Both the position numbers and the translations under genes were made by a program. Positions 24,207 to 34,194 of a stretch of DNA of 64,000 nt are shown here, one piece after another. The DNA is from Crossaster papposus. Lineage: Eukaryota; Echinodermata; Asteroidea; Velatida; Solasteridae. The stretch covers positions 223,526 through 287,525 of the forward strand of contig JBAIAA010000404.1 of NCBI GenBank assembly GCA_037893245.1. The letters are read 5' to 3'. Below the pieces are notes generated by a model. The model ran no database searches. It was given only the letters and a program-made list of their open reading frames with translations, and had not been told where the DNA came from. The first letter of the stretch is position 1. Every line of letters begins with the position of its first letter.

Positions 24207-25086
24207 TCACATCTCTCAATGTTATATTGATTAACCTGTTACGATGTTGAAACAATGTGTAGCATAAGACAAAAGCATAATTGGTGACTAATCCTAAATG
24301 GGTTTTAATTGCGTTGCACTGTGATGTCATTTGTCTTCTCTACAAAAAAACTCCAAAAGAACAAATGATTTTGTATTGACATGCTTTTTATGGTTTCATC
24401 TGATAACTACATGTGTTTAAGTTACAGCTACCGTATAACAAGGAGCTTATTTTAAAGGATAATTAGTTCTCTTGTCATTCATTTAGCTGCAACAGATTTT
24501 ATAGAGGTAGTTTGTTTTAATACTAACGAGTAATATTAAATAGTAAAGCAGTACCAAAATTAATGGGTTTGTCATTAACAGTTTTTGACCGAACTTAATT
24601 ATGAATTTACCACCCCGCCTCATAATCACAAATTGCCATCACTAAGCCTAGCATGTTTATTAGGCATGGACTCATAAGTAAAATAGCTATAATTGTTCCT
24701 TCCTTATGTACTGTATGAATGGAAAACCCCACATCTTCATTTACCGTTTAAACGTTATGTTTTTGCTCTATCTTATGGCAGCCATCTTAAATTTCTGGGT
24801 CAAAATGATTTCACAGCATCAAACCGATGTCTGAATCGGAATCCTCGTGGTCGACTTACCCGAAAAAGTGTTTTTAGACATGATTGTATGTGCTCTAGTT
24901 CGAAAGTAATTTTTTCAAGATGGCACCGGCGGCCATCTTGGATTTGGCCCTCTAACGAAAAATGCCGGGATTTTTGGGAGGGACCGGGGGGCTAATTCCC
25001 TTATAAATGGTGCATAGAAGTCAAATCCATCGTCAAACCATACTAGCCAGAGAATTGTCACGAAACTTATGTTTTGAACCCAACTA

Positions 25087-25523
25087 GATAATAATAATAA
25101 TAATAATAATATGGATTTATAATGCGCACTTCTCCAGAAAACCGATCAAGGCGCCTACACAAAAAGAAAACAATATACAATAGAAAATGAAAAATAAACA
25201 TAACTTAAATAAAACCCAATGAAAGTCTAAGTGAACAAGTGTATTTTTAGTTCACTCTTGAAGTTGTTGAGTGATGTTGTTTTGCGAAGTGAGACAGGGA
25301 GCTTATTCCATAGGACAGGAGCAGCTTTGGCGAAAGCACGGTCTCCGTAACGAATTGTTCTAGACCTTGGTTCTACCAGCAAGTGAGATCCAGCAGACCG
25401 TATAGCACGACTACAGTACATGATTATTACAACATTAGCATACGCCCTCCTCCCGCCAGATGTGTACAATGGCGTTTGCAATGACAAGCTACAATGGGAT
25501 ACGTTACATGCCGGAAATTTCAA
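25087..25523 (-). mobile_element. 5'-truncated LINE 3' end (CR1/L2-like tail)
   Basis: The minus strand encodes YGDRAFAKAAPVLWNKLP followed by SLNNFKSELKIHLFT-stop, the common C-terminus of CR1/L2-type LINE ORF2. The short 3' UTR ends in (ATT)n at 25089-25111. It abuts the TIR element exactly at its right end. Confidence 0.75.
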
Positions 25524-26591
25524 TGGTACATTGTATTTTCAACATGTGGGTTGTCAGAATCAAACCATTTAAAATGCAGGGAACACGAACGCCTGCTAGT
25601 TACTTAAGCCAAGTACTAATAACCAAGCACTAGAGGTGTTTCTCAATGGTGCCCCTTGTACTTCAGTTATTACAGTCAGTGTGTTAACATTGAACCGTAA
25701 AATAGGAAGCCTTGGGCAATATTTTCGGACATATTAAATATTTCTGCATATTAAACAATAATGTATACATTTTCCGTGTTATGTTTTACAATAGAGTTGC
25801 GTTTGAGCCAACAAATCTACAAATAAAAATAGGTGTTTAATGTAGAATTGGGGCAACTTTGGCCACCAAACTATTATGAATAAAGCTAAAATATCGATTT
25901 GATCTCTCAAACACCCCAGAATTTCCTGAAAAGATGCTAAAATATTATTGACGATTGTCCTCTATAAACACAACGAGTTGAATAAGTTTCCGGAAGCGTA
26001 TTGTAAGTTTTATACTCATTGAAAGAAATTCAGGGTTGGGGCAACTTTGGTCAGATCGAATGGGGGAAAACATTTATAAAATATCGCATAAAATCTATTT
26101 CCAATAACCCCCCCCCCCCCCCCCCCCCCACCCACCCCCAAATGTCCCAAAATACAAATAAAACCATCAACAAAAAATAATTATTGGCATGTAGTGGCCA
26201 AAGTTACCCAGCATTACAACGTTGCCCCATTTTACGATATGTTTGGGGGTGGGGTGCACGTTTTGGGGTTTTAATATACTGAGATTTAATATATCCCTTT
26301 TCTCTCTCTCGGGGTGGAAATGAAATGCACCAGTTAAGGCATCCGCGTTTTGGTACGTCTGACGGTAATACAAAAAGGGTGTTTGCGTGGACGGCACAAC
26401 ATAATCATCAGGGACAAACATCCCTTCTGGAAGCTTGGTTTATATACTCTATACCTGGTGTAAGAAATTACCAGGCCTATGTGTTCCCTGCATTTAAAGT
26501 GGCTTGATCCTCGCAATTACAACCGGCATGTTGAAAATACACCATTGAACTTCCCACAATGTACAGTATATTTATACGTATCCCATTGTAC
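25524..26591. other. Intron 2 sequence shared with MCT-B
   Basis: Matches 9830-10920 of MCT-B in order (ACATGTGGGTTGTCAGAATC, TTTCCGGAAGCGTATTG, then the TCTGACGG segment). A poly-C run lies near 26107-26129. No gene of its own. Confidence 0.6.
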
Positions 26592-26855
26592 TGTAACGCC
26601 CGTGCCGGTTGGGCGGTAGAGGGCGCTGGAGCGATTCCACGGTGGTGGGATCGCCCCGGAAACCCGCCTTGGATTGCGCAAGCGCCGAACTGGTTCTGAC
26701 CAGTTCTAGGGGCCGCGTGATTGTGTGAGCCTGAAGTCCATGTTTGGTAGGCGAGAGTCCACAATAAACGGCAGAGAACCACAGGAAATAGAGGAACACT
26801 TGTGTCAGGAGTCCTTCTTGTGTGTGTAGTCGACCCCAGAGAAATCTTCGTTACA
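26592..26855 (+). repeat. TRIM left LTR
   Basis: 264 bp, TGTAACG to CGTTACA, same as the right LTR at 28094-28357 as far as compared by eye. Confidence 0.85.
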
Positions 26856-26856
26856 T

Positions 26857-26874
26857 TGGTGGCAGCGGTGGGAT
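26857..26874 (+). promoter_or_regulatory. Primer-binding site of the TRIM
   Basis: TGGTGGCAGCGGTGGGAT begins one base after the left LTR. This type of PBS, complementary to a tRNA 3' end, is common in animal Ty3/gypsy elements. Confidence 0.7.
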
Positions 26875-27483
26875 ACAGAAGGACGGGAAAAGACCAGGTG
26901 AAGTGTTCAGGTTTTCAGGAAACCACGATAACACGGCAGCCAACTCGCCCCACGGCGAGAGGGCAGGCCGGGGCGTGGGCCCGGGGAGCGGGGACCAGTC
27001 CGGGAGGCTTTCAGGCACTCCGTGCATGACGCCAGGGGAACTCTAGGGAGGTTATGGGGACTTGGGAGTCTGGGGTTTCCTGGGGGAGGAGTTGGAGAAG
27101 GATAGCGGGGAATTTCGGGACATGCGCCAATGGCTGGGGGCTTCAGTGCGTCCACTCCGATTTGGAGAGAGGGCGCCCTTCTCCATATTTGTCCGGGTCC
27201 GCTACCAGGTCTGTCGGGGGGCCGCCCCATGCTGTAGACGGCGGCGCAGCAGACGGATGGTTCCTCGCGGAACAATCCAAAGCTGTGCCCGTGGATGCAG
27301 TGGGGGGCGGGGCCTCGTCGAGACATTCTCTGGATCTTCTGCAGGAATGAAACCGAGTCGGGGGGGCCCGGCCCATGCTGTAGACGGCGGCGCGGCAGAC
27401 GGCTCGCAACACTCGGAGCGAGCCCGAGCCGTGCCCGTCGGCGCAGCGGGGGCGGGGCCTCGCCGGGACGCCCACGCTCTCTA

Positions 27484-27835
27484 AGCCAGTCGCAAGAATC
27501 AGTCGCAGTCGCAAGAATCAGTCGCAGTCGCAAGAATCAGTCGCAGTCGCAAGAGGCAGTCACAGTCGCGGCCACAGGAGCCAGTCGCAGTCGGAGGAGC
27601 CAGTCGCAGTTGCAGGAGCCAAGCGCAGTCGCAATCGCAGTCGCAAGAGCCAGTCGCAGTCGCAGGCACCAGATACAGGAGCCAGTCGCAGTCGCAGGAG
27701 CCAGTCGCTGTCGCGGGAGCCAGCCGCAGATGCAGTCGCAGGAACCACAGTCGCAGTCGCAAGAGCCAGCCGCAGTCGAAGGCACCAGTCGCAGTCAGAG
27801 CAGCCAGTCGCAGTCACAGTCGCAGTCAAGTTTAA
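27484..27835. repeat. CAGTCG hexamer array in the TRIM
   Basis: Irregular GTCGCA and AGGAGCCAGTCGCA units fill about 350 bp. Long open frames in several registers (Arg-Ser-Gln-Ser on plus, Cys-Asp-Trp-Leu on minus) come from the repeat and are not genes. A related array is at 41369-41560. Confidence 0.8.
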
Positions 27836-28093
27836 CATTTAGAGGGGTGTGCCGGGGCCAGGGGTGTGCCGGGGCCAGGGGTGTGTCCTGGGGCCAGGGG
27901 CTTACCCCAAATTGTTGTAATGAAAATTGTTGTAATGAAAATTGTTGTAATGTAAATTGTTGTAATGTAAATTGTTGGAATGTAAATTGTTGTGTAATGT
28001 TGGCGTTATGCGTTTTCCAGGGCGGTTGGCCGGGGTGCGGCAGCAGCGCCCATGGTCTTGTTTGGGGGCAAACAAGGTCTTCGTGGGGGGCTG

Positions 28094-28357
28094 TGTAACG
28101 CCCGTGCCGGTTGGGCGGTAGAGGGCGCTGGAGCGATTCCACGGTGGTGGGATCGCCCCGGAAACCCGCCTTGGATTGCGCAAGCGCCGAACTGGTTCTG
28201 ACCAGTTCTAGGGGCCGCGTGATTGTGTGAGCCTGAAGTCCATGTTTGGTAGGCGAGAGTCCACAATAAACGGCAGAGAACCACAGGAAATAGAGGAACA
28301 CTTGTGTCAGGAGTCCTTCTTGTGTGTGTAGTCGACCCCAGAGAAATCTTCGTTACA
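28094..28357 (+). repeat. TRIM right LTR
   Basis: Direct repeat of the left LTR, followed by the duplicated GTAC. Confidence 0.85.
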
Positions 28358-29246
28358 GTACCTTGTAACAATAATAAGCAGGCCGGGTGTCATTGTTTGC
28401 GCCATTGTACACATCTGGTGTGTATATACTAATAATTATAATAATCATTTAGATCACATGCCAGGCCTTATTGCGAGTAACAACAAGCTAAGGTACAGTC
28501 CCGATAGTTAATTGGATTGAACGCAAGCACTGCTGACCTCCGAGTGAATAGTCACAAGTGCACGGTACCTGACGGTCTAAAACGCAAGAACTCTACTGGG
28601 AATGTACGGTAGAATTACACGAAGGAATATTGCAGTAAAGTTACCGCGAGGCCGCGAAATAAAAAGTTCGATGGGAATAAGGCTATATTCTCAATTACCT
28701 GCTAGTCCAATGAGAAAAACTGACAAGACGAGGCTCGAGGGTGATATCGATGATAAGATCAGACCCAAAGTGTACAGAAGTCCACCTACGATCATCAGTC
28801 GACGGGTGCCAAATACACGAGCGAGGGCGCCTACCAAAGGTCCTAGGGGAGAAAATGAGGGGAAAAGCACAATACTTGCTTTTATAAGAAGTTGGTTTGG
28901 AATTTGGTTTACAAAAATGGCGCTGGAGTTCTTGATATAGTGGCAATAATGAGGTTGCGTTTGAGTCACCCTGTATATTGTGCAAATTAAACTAGCAGTT
29001 TAATTTGCTTTAGCCAGAAAGTATAGATATCTTACCGAGACTGCTTTGCGCCATGACATGCAAACTCAAAATCCAGCCGACAAGCCACAGGTCGCTGTCG
29101 AGGTCGTTCGCCGACGGAATGAGCAGGACACCCAGCGCTTTTACCTGACCGACGACGACAAACGAGTTAAGGAACACCACTGCCACCATGACCCAGCCCC
29201 ACTTGTCGTGGTCGTAATCCACGGGCTGAACGCCAGTCGGTGTCAT

Positions 29247-29630
29247 TTCTGGAAGCTATATTGGCTGACTGATGAAACGCAACTTCTTTATCCCGTGTTT
29301 ACGAACACGTGCCGCGAGCAGGAACGGGGTAGTTTAGTTTTAATAGCGATATGCACTTGGACGCGGCTCGCGGCTGTTCTTGATCGTTATACATGGAAGG
29401 TTGACTATGGTACGGTCTGACTGTTCCTAACAATGCCTGCACTTACTAGTCACGGGGTTATGGTGCAAGCTGTCATAAAGAAAACCACTTCGTTCTGCCT
29501 AGCCTATAGCGATAGCCACGAGGTTGCACCCAAAAGTTCTAAATCTTACGACACGCCGTAGGACATGTCATAGTGTATAATTATAACTGTATTGGGAGTT
29601 GGGACCGAAGCTATAAGCCTACGTAAAATC
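29247..29630. other. 5' flank of MCT-C
   Basis: Begins with the conserved upstream block, then the AGGAACGGGGTAG and TCACGGGGTTAT motifs found upstream of the other copies. A segment with ACGACACGCCGTAGGACATG near 29549 recurs inverted near 35175. Confidence 0.5.
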
Positions 29631-29940
29631 CAGGGGCCGGTTGTGCATCAACGGTCTTAAGTGCTGTACTAAAGTTACGAACGAAAATGGGTTGCACCAG
29701 CGATGTCATACGACGTGTATTAGCTTCCTTGACGTACGCATTCGGACTTACGTGTGGTGTAAGACAACTTTCGCGCAACCCGTAAGAAATTACGACAACT
29801 GTTGCACCATCACAACGTATGCATTAGTAGGACATGGATTTACGACATGAAATTACGTCTAGTGGGGAGGTGACTTAAATAGTTAGGGTAGTCATTCGCG
29901 GCAATATGTTCGGGTTAAAGTACAGTGTCATTTATAATTA
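29631..29940 (-). repeat. Inverted copy of the MCT-B downstream segment
   Basis: Read on the minus strand, GTACTTTAACCCGAACATAT through GGTCACCTCCCCAC corresponds to 6400-6620, diverged. It contains a GGTTGCACCA-type palindrome, so part of the match may be an interspersed MITE. Confidence 0.5.
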
Positions 29941-30185
29941 TAAATATTAATAACCATACTTCTGCATGTTTTAACACCATTCGGTTGTAAATTAGACGAG
30001 TTTTCGTAAAACACGAAAATCGTGTTAAAAACGATTAGGCAATAAGTTATTAAAAAATCTTTCCGAAAATCAGTAGCTGATGGAAAAGAACAACCAGACA
30101 GCGATTTTAAAAGACGTTTGGAGACTGCACATGAGGTTAACTATTTAGATTTTGTTCAAATGCTCCAATTGTTTCTACAGAAAAA

Positions 30186-30400
30186 TTCAAAATTATGTAA
30201 AGGTACTTACCTGCCATATAATTGGAATTATATAAGTCATCAGGAGGAGAGAATCACGCTGTATTATGTCCCTTGTAATACGGTTAACTCCACCCTTCGA
30301 AGAAAATAGAATATTCCTTCATTGTTAAAATGCAAATAAGCAGGTCCCGTATACCTGTATATAACCGCCCTGTGCTCATTCAAGTGTGTCTCGTTTAAAG
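30186..30400. repeat. DIRS left inverted terminal repeat
   Basis: The inverted copy of 34195-34385 with few differences over the inner 130 bp. Its outer 74 bp are also found inverted at 30475-30548. Confidence 0.75.
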
Positions 30401-30474
30401 TTGTTATTTAGTTGGCGATGGCGTATGGAGAATCGCAGGGGAAGGGAGAGATAAAATCACACAGGGAGGGAGCG

Positions 30475-30548
30475 TGATTCTCTCCTCCTGATGACTTATA
30501 TAATTCCAATTATATGGCAGGTAAGTACCTTTACATAATTTTGAATTA
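30475..30548. repeat. DIRS internal complementary region (left-end part)
   Basis: Near-perfect inverted copy of 30186-30259, centred on TTATATAATTCCAATTATAT. In DIRS elements this region templates closure of the circular intermediate. Confidence 0.7.
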
Positions 30549-30549
30549 A

Positions 30550-31000
30550 GTTGACGGAAATGACGTAAAACTATGCACACATCCCAAGTTGATGTGTATC
30601 TAGGTTTTGGCGTGCGTAAGTTGAAAACTCCCTTGAAGAATCTAGTCATGATCGGATGTTTCCCTACGGCAATGCCGTCAATCGGTTGGTGCGCTGATGA
30701 TATAGCAGAACGGTAAACATTTAAAGTTCGATACTGCAGACCTTTGTCGAGCAGGTGATGCAAGAACTCTAAAATTTCTAGAGATGATTGAACCGGATCG
30801 ATCTTCCTTGGAACACACCAGCGATGCCATCGTTGCCAGGATGATTCAAATTGCCTATTAGTTCCTTTTCGCCATGATTGGATAATAACATCTGAAACTT
30901 TGCCCGAGATTCCAGTTGCAGACAGGGATCTCCTGATAGTAGCCACGCGGCTAGACGCAGCCTGTTTCCCAGTGGGTGTGTCTGACCGTTGTGACAGAGA
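30550..31000 (-). pseudogene. DIRS tyrosine recombinase, N-terminal part only
   Basis: The third minus-strand frame encodes a helical core-binding segment: SWRKGTNRQFESSWQRWHRW, then EILEFLHHLLDKGLQYRTLN and RFFKGVFNLRTPKPRY. It ends at VLRHF and passes into the internal complementary region. The downstream domain with the R-H-R-Y residues is missing, so no recombinase activity is expected from this copy. The frame upstream to 31690 overlaps RT/RNase H and is mostly shadow. Confidence 0.65.
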
Positions 31001-32760
31001 CGTAGGAGATCGTGGCGTTGGGGGAGAGCGACTGGTCGCCTGATCGCAAATTCCAGTAGACAGGGAAACCAAGGTTGAGCCGACCAAACCGGAGCTATCA
31101 GTAGAGCGGTTGCCTTGTCCTGGTGAATCTTCTGCAGACAACGCGACAGAAGTGCGAAAGGCGGGAATATGTAGCCTCTCAGGTTGGTCCAACTGACTGT
31201 GAACGCGTCTACGTGCCAGGCATTGGGATCTGGTTGCCATGCGGCATACACTGGTAGTTGCGTGTTGAGACGAGATGCGAACAGATCCACTTGTGGGGAG
31301 AATGACATCTTGCGAATTATCTCCTTGAATAGTTGTGGCAGAAGTTGCCACTCTGTCCGGTCGTTGAACGTCCGGGACATTGAATCTGCATCGACGTTGA
31401 GGGATCCTGGGAGAAATTCGGTGGAAAGATGAATGTTTCTTTTCAAGCACCATGTCCAAATTTGTACTGCAAGTTGGGACAGTTTCGGCGACCGAGTGCC
31501 TCCTTTGTGCAGAAGGTATGCCAAAGCTGTTGTGCTGTCCATCTGAAGCCTGACATGAACGTTGGAACTGTTGACCAGCGACTGAAGGCCTAACTTTGCT
31601 GCGAGGAGTTCTAAATAGTTGATGTGGTGTTCGGATTCCTCCGGAGTCCAACGACCCCCAGTGTGTGTCTGACCCACGCATGCTCCCCATCTAAGGAGTG
31701 AAGCATCTGTCTGTAAAATTAGGTCGGGATCGGAGGTCAGAATCGATTTCCCGTTCCACGTTTGGAGGCAAGAGACCCAAGTGAGCAACTCCTCTCGGGC
31801 ACCCTGTGAGATTGTAAGGGTTGTCTCGTACGAGTTTTCCAGACGCAGAGCTTTGATCTCGTCTTGTTGAAGATGCCGATAAAACAGAGGAGCTGGCAGC
31901 ACTGCCAAGATAGTGGATGACATCTTCCCTATCAAGCTGGCTAGTTCGCGAACTGTGACTGATGGTGCGTGCAGGACGGAAAGGCAGTTCTGTGTTATAT
32001 GAGTCACCTTCTGTGCTGGCAGCGATAGAGACATGCTTGGCGTGTCTATAGTGAAGCCCAGGTACACAAGGTTTTGCGAAGAAGTTAGGATGGATTTCTC
32101 CCGATTTATAAGGAAACCGAGCTCCTGTAGAAGGTTCAAACACGTGTTCAAGTGTTCTTGGCATTCTTTGGGAGACTTTCCCATGATCAGAATATCGTCC
32201 AGATAGAAAACACACCGGATGCCTAACTGGCGAAGATAAGACGCTACAGGTTTGAGCACCTTGGTAAAAGTTCGAGGGGCACTCGAAAGTCCGAAGGGCA
32301 GGCAAACGAACTGGTAAAGTTGGTCCAGCCATTGAAAACAGAGGTACTGTTGATGGTCGCTGTGTATGGGAAGTGTGAGGTATGCGTCCTGGAGATCTAT
32401 TGAGCTCAGAAAATCCCCTTTGTGAAGCAGATTCTTCACACACGACACTCCCTCCATCTTGAAGTGTTCGTATGCAACAAACTTGTTGAGTGGTCTTAGA
32501 TTTATGACAGGCCGAAGCTTTCCTGATTTCTTCGGAACCAGAAACAAACTTGAAATGAACTGGCCCTCCTTGGGCCGCACTGGGCAAATTGCCCCTTTTG
32601 TAACTAAAGTCTTCACTTCTTGTGAAAAAAATTCCCTCTGGGCATTTGTATGTACATGTACATGGGTGAACGGCAAACAACACTGGAATGGAGGTTTCAA
32701 AAAAGGAATTCGGTAGCCCTCTACTGTTTGTAGAACCCACCTGTCCTTTGTCAGGATTCG
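30778..32760 (-). CDS. DIRS reverse transcriptase/RNase H
   Basis: Open for about 660 codons after an in-frame TGA at 32761-32763. The RT has LRPVINLRPLNKF, IDLQDAYLTLPI, LPFGLSSAPRTFTK and the active-site YLDD (about residues 186-189). The RNase H part follows with QTDASLLRWGA, a second Asp in QMDSTTALAYL and NVDADSMSR. A C-terminal block (VDLFASRLN through PVWSAQPWF) is conserved in DIRS elements and is sometimes described as methyltransferase-like. The frame is -1 relative to gag and has no ATG near its beginning, so expression as a gag fusion is likely. It overlaps the recombinase frame at its end. Confidence 0.85.
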   Translation of the reverse strand, partial: RILTKDRWVLQTVEGYRIPFLKPPFQCCLPFTHVHVHTNAQREFFSQEVKTLVTKGAICPVRPKEGQFISSLFLVPKKSGKLRPVINLRPLNKFVAYEHFKMEGVSCVKNLLHKGDFLSSIDLQDAYLTLPIHSDHQQYLCFQWLDQLYQFVCLPFGLSSAPRTFTKVLKPVASYLRQLGIRCVFYLDDILIMGKSPKECQEHLNTCLNLLQELGFLINREKSILTSSQNLVYLGFTIDTPSMSLSLPAQKVTHITQNCLSVLHAPSVTVRELASLIGKMSSTILAVLPAPLFYRHLQQDEIKALRLENSYETTLTISQGAREELLTWVSCLQTWNGKSILTSDPDLILQTDASLLRWGACVGQTHTGGRWTPEESEHHINYLELLAAKLGLQSLVNSSNVHVRLQMDSTTALAYLLHKGGTRSPKLSQLAVQIWTWCLKRNIHLSTEFLPGSLNVDADSMSRTFNDRTEWQLLPQLFKEIIRKMSFSPQVDLFASRLNTQLPVYAAWQPDPNAWHVDAFTVSWTNLRGYIFPPFALLSRCLQKIHQDKATALLIAPVWSAQPWFPCLLEFAIRRPVALPQRHDLLRLCHNGQTHPLGNRLRLAAWLLSGDPCLQLESRAKFQMLLSNHGEKELIGNLNHPGNDGIAGVFQGRSIRFNHL

Positions 32761-32763
32761 TCA
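32761..32763 (-). other. In-frame TGA near the start of the DIRS RT frame
   Basis: Downstream of gag the RT frame reads GRLQFFLPR, then TGA, then RILTKDRWVLQTVEGY. The matching sequence on both sides suggests a single nonsense change rather than the true ORF end. Confidence 0.55.
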
Positions 32764-32807
32764 CCGGGGAAGGAAAAACTGAAGTCGCCCCGCTGAAGGA
32801 GTCGCAT

Positions 32808-34100
32808 TTACTTTTTTGGAGTACTGCCAGTCGATGTACGGTCTGCTGATCTGGAGCTGGCATGTCTCCGGAAATTGTTGTTCCAGCCTTGCTGACGGTT
32901 ACTCTGTCGAGGAAAACGGTCTCTGGAACGAAAAGAACGATTAAAACGCCCTCGTCGAGACATCGCTGCCATGTAGGGCGACCATCGGTTGCCCTTAGAT
33001 GAGGTCGAAAGACCTCTTGTCACTTTGGAGGCAAGCTTATTAGCTTTTTCAACTTCTTCGATGTCCTTGATGACTGTGCTTCCGAACAGCAGATCGATAG
33101 TTGGCGAATTTTTCTTTACCGACTCGAAGCGTTTATCTAGTAGCTCGTCGAACGCCCGCTGGCGATTAAGTGCTACGACCTGACTAGCTGAGCCTAGAAG
33201 AATGAGCGTTGAGGTAATATGGTCCAACACCATCGATTTATCCACCTCCTCTGGACTGGACGGATCGGCCAATGCGTCAAAAAGTTGAACAAGTGGTATT
33301 GCCGAACGCAACACGTGATTATGGGCCTCTTTAAGGCGGTCGTCTTGAGTGACTAAAGATGACTTTATCTCTTTAAAAGCAGACTTCACCTGAGGCGGCA
33401 ACTCTGGTGCACGAAACAGGGGTTCCTGTGTTGCGGGAACAAGATGAGGTTGTAGTTCCTCCTTAGCGTCTTCGTACGATAATTTGTTTGTACGAATATC
33501 TTTCCACCAAGATACTACTTTATCAGACAGCGCTGAGCCAGACTCCTTGACATGAGAATTGCGGAAAATACCACCGTCTGAAGAAATCACGGATGGTACG
33601 TCATCGGCCACGGATTCGTCGGCGACTTCGCTACGCCCCTGGCTATTCACATTCCCGAGCTGAGGGTTCACGAAGACAGGCACTTGTGCCTGGCTTTGTT
33701 GTGCAGCCAGGTGTGGTGCCCATTGTTGACCCATGAATAGTGGGTTGTAGACAAAAGGCTGCTGTGGAAAATGGCGTCCATCCCACGGCGAATTGAGCAT
33801 GAAGCCGGGCATGGGTGATGCCGACGGCATGTGCTGACCAACCCTTGGTGAGGTGTGGCCCGTGCCGCGAAAAGCGGAATGCTGTACTCGACGAGGGAGA
33901 GCCGGGGAAACCGGCTCTGTCGTCAAAGTATAGGGAATTGGGCATGGTGACCCTGGTTCCCGCTCGCTTCTATCGGGGGGTCCGACCCATGGTGAGGTCG
34001 GGCCCAGCGAGCTCTCCGTAACTACAGTCTCGGTAGACGGCGGAGGAGCGCCCCTGGGCGCTGGAATTGTTCTTCTGGTAGCCGATTTCTTGGAAGACAT
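32808..34100 (-). CDS. DIRS gag-like protein
   Basis: 430 residues from ATG at 34100. The first 160 residues are Pro/Ser/Gln-rich and low in complexity; the middle is helical and charged (DKVVSWWKDIRTNKLSYEDA). A conserved DIRS-gag-like block FDELLDKRFESVKKNSPTID with LLFGSTVIKDIEEVEKAN precedes a basic Arg/Ser/Asn C-terminus suited to RNA binding. No zinc knuckle is visible. The TAA stop at 32808-32810 directly follows an A-AAA-AAG heptamer. The ORF is intact. Confidence 0.75.
   Translation of the reverse strand: MSSKKSATRRTIPAPRGAPPPSTETVVTESSLGPTSPWVGPPDRSEREPGSPCPIPYTLTTEPVSPALPRRVQHSAFRGTGHTSPRVGQHMPSASPMPGFMLNSPWDGRHFPQQPFVYNPLFMGQQWAPHLAAQQSQAQVPVFVNPQLGNVNSQGRSEVADESVADDVPSVISSDGGIFRNSHVKESGSALSDKVVSWWKDIRTNKLSYEDAKEELQPHLVPATQEPLFRAPELPPQVKSAFKEIKSSLVTQDDRLKEAHNHVLRSAIPLVQLFDALADPSSPEEVDKSMVLDHITSTLILLGSASQVVALNRQRAFDELLDKRFESVKKNSPTIDLLFGSTVIKDIEEVEKANKLASKVTRGLSTSSKGNRWSPYMAAMSRRGRFNRSFRSRDRFPRQSNRQQGWNNNFRRHASSRSADRTSTGSTPKK
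32811..32817 (-). promoter_or_regulatory. Candidate -1 frameshift site A-AAA-AAG
   Basis: On the minus strand gag ends CCA AAA AAG TAA. The heptamer is in the phase needed for tandem -1 slippage, and slippage would move ribosomes into the RT frame. A stimulatory structure was not evaluated. Confidence 0.45.
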
Positions 34101-34194
34101 GGCGACGAAGAAACGTTAAATCCACGGTAAGTATATAATCCACTGTAGATATATCCACGTCGTGAAGAAGTAAGGGTAAAACGAACTAAGTTAA

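Larger units (their letters stand above)
22262..25086. mobile_element. 2.8-kb TIR element of unknown superfamily
   Basis: Terminal inverted repeats of about 340 bp begin TAGTTGGGTCCAAAACATAA (left) and have TAGTTGGGTTCAAAACATAA inverted at the right end. Both arms contain AAGATGGCCGCC-type motifs and CCCCCCGGTCCCTCCCA. The interior holds an 11-bp minisatellite and one acidic ORF. No transposase core is visible, so it is probably non-autonomous. Target duplication unclear. Confidence 0.65.
26592..28357 (+). mobile_element. Complete TRIM-type LTR element, TSD GTAC
   Basis: Two 264-bp direct repeats (26592-26855 and 28094-28357) start TGTAACGCC and end CTTCGTTACA. The primer site is TGGTGGCAGCGGTGGGAT at 26857-26874, and a G-rich polypurine stretch precedes the right LTR. 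GTAC is duplicated at 26588-26591 and 28358-28361, and MCT-B has the empty site GCATTGTACCTTG near 10899. The LTRs look identical. The GC-rich interior of about 1.2 kb has no gag or pol, only a hexamer array, so it must be mobilised in trans. Confidence 0.85.
17962..29246 (-). pseudogene. Monocarboxylate transporter-like gene MCT-C, 4 exons, one frameshift
   Basis: Exons: 29246-29036, 28842-28699, 21649-20763 and 18092-17962. Exons 1, 2 and 4 have exactly the lengths of MCT-B, but exon 3 is 887 nt instead of 888. The missing base lies near 20789-20797, where MCT-B has CAGTGATTCCC and this copy CAGCGATCCC. The frame leaves the family sequence after QGFFVG, losing the last two TM segments unless the base is an assembly error. 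Splice sites are intact. Upstream of the lesion the protein differs from MCT-B at few positions. Intron 2 is about 7.0 kb against 1.9 kb in MCT-B because of a SINE, a 2.8-kb TIR element, a LINE tail and a TRIM; intron 3 holds nested MITEs. It may be a recent pseudogene or a gene with a sequencing slip. Confidence 0.75.

Noticed and set aside
27295-28098. 267-codon plus-strand frame rich in Arg-Ser-Gln, and opposite Cys-Asp-Trp-Leu frames
   Set aside because: Open only because of the CAGTCG hexamer array; no conserved codon structure or start.
31691-32863. 390-codon minus-strand frame within the DIRS element
   Set aside because: Overlaps RT in another register and shows no domain; a shadow of the RT frame.
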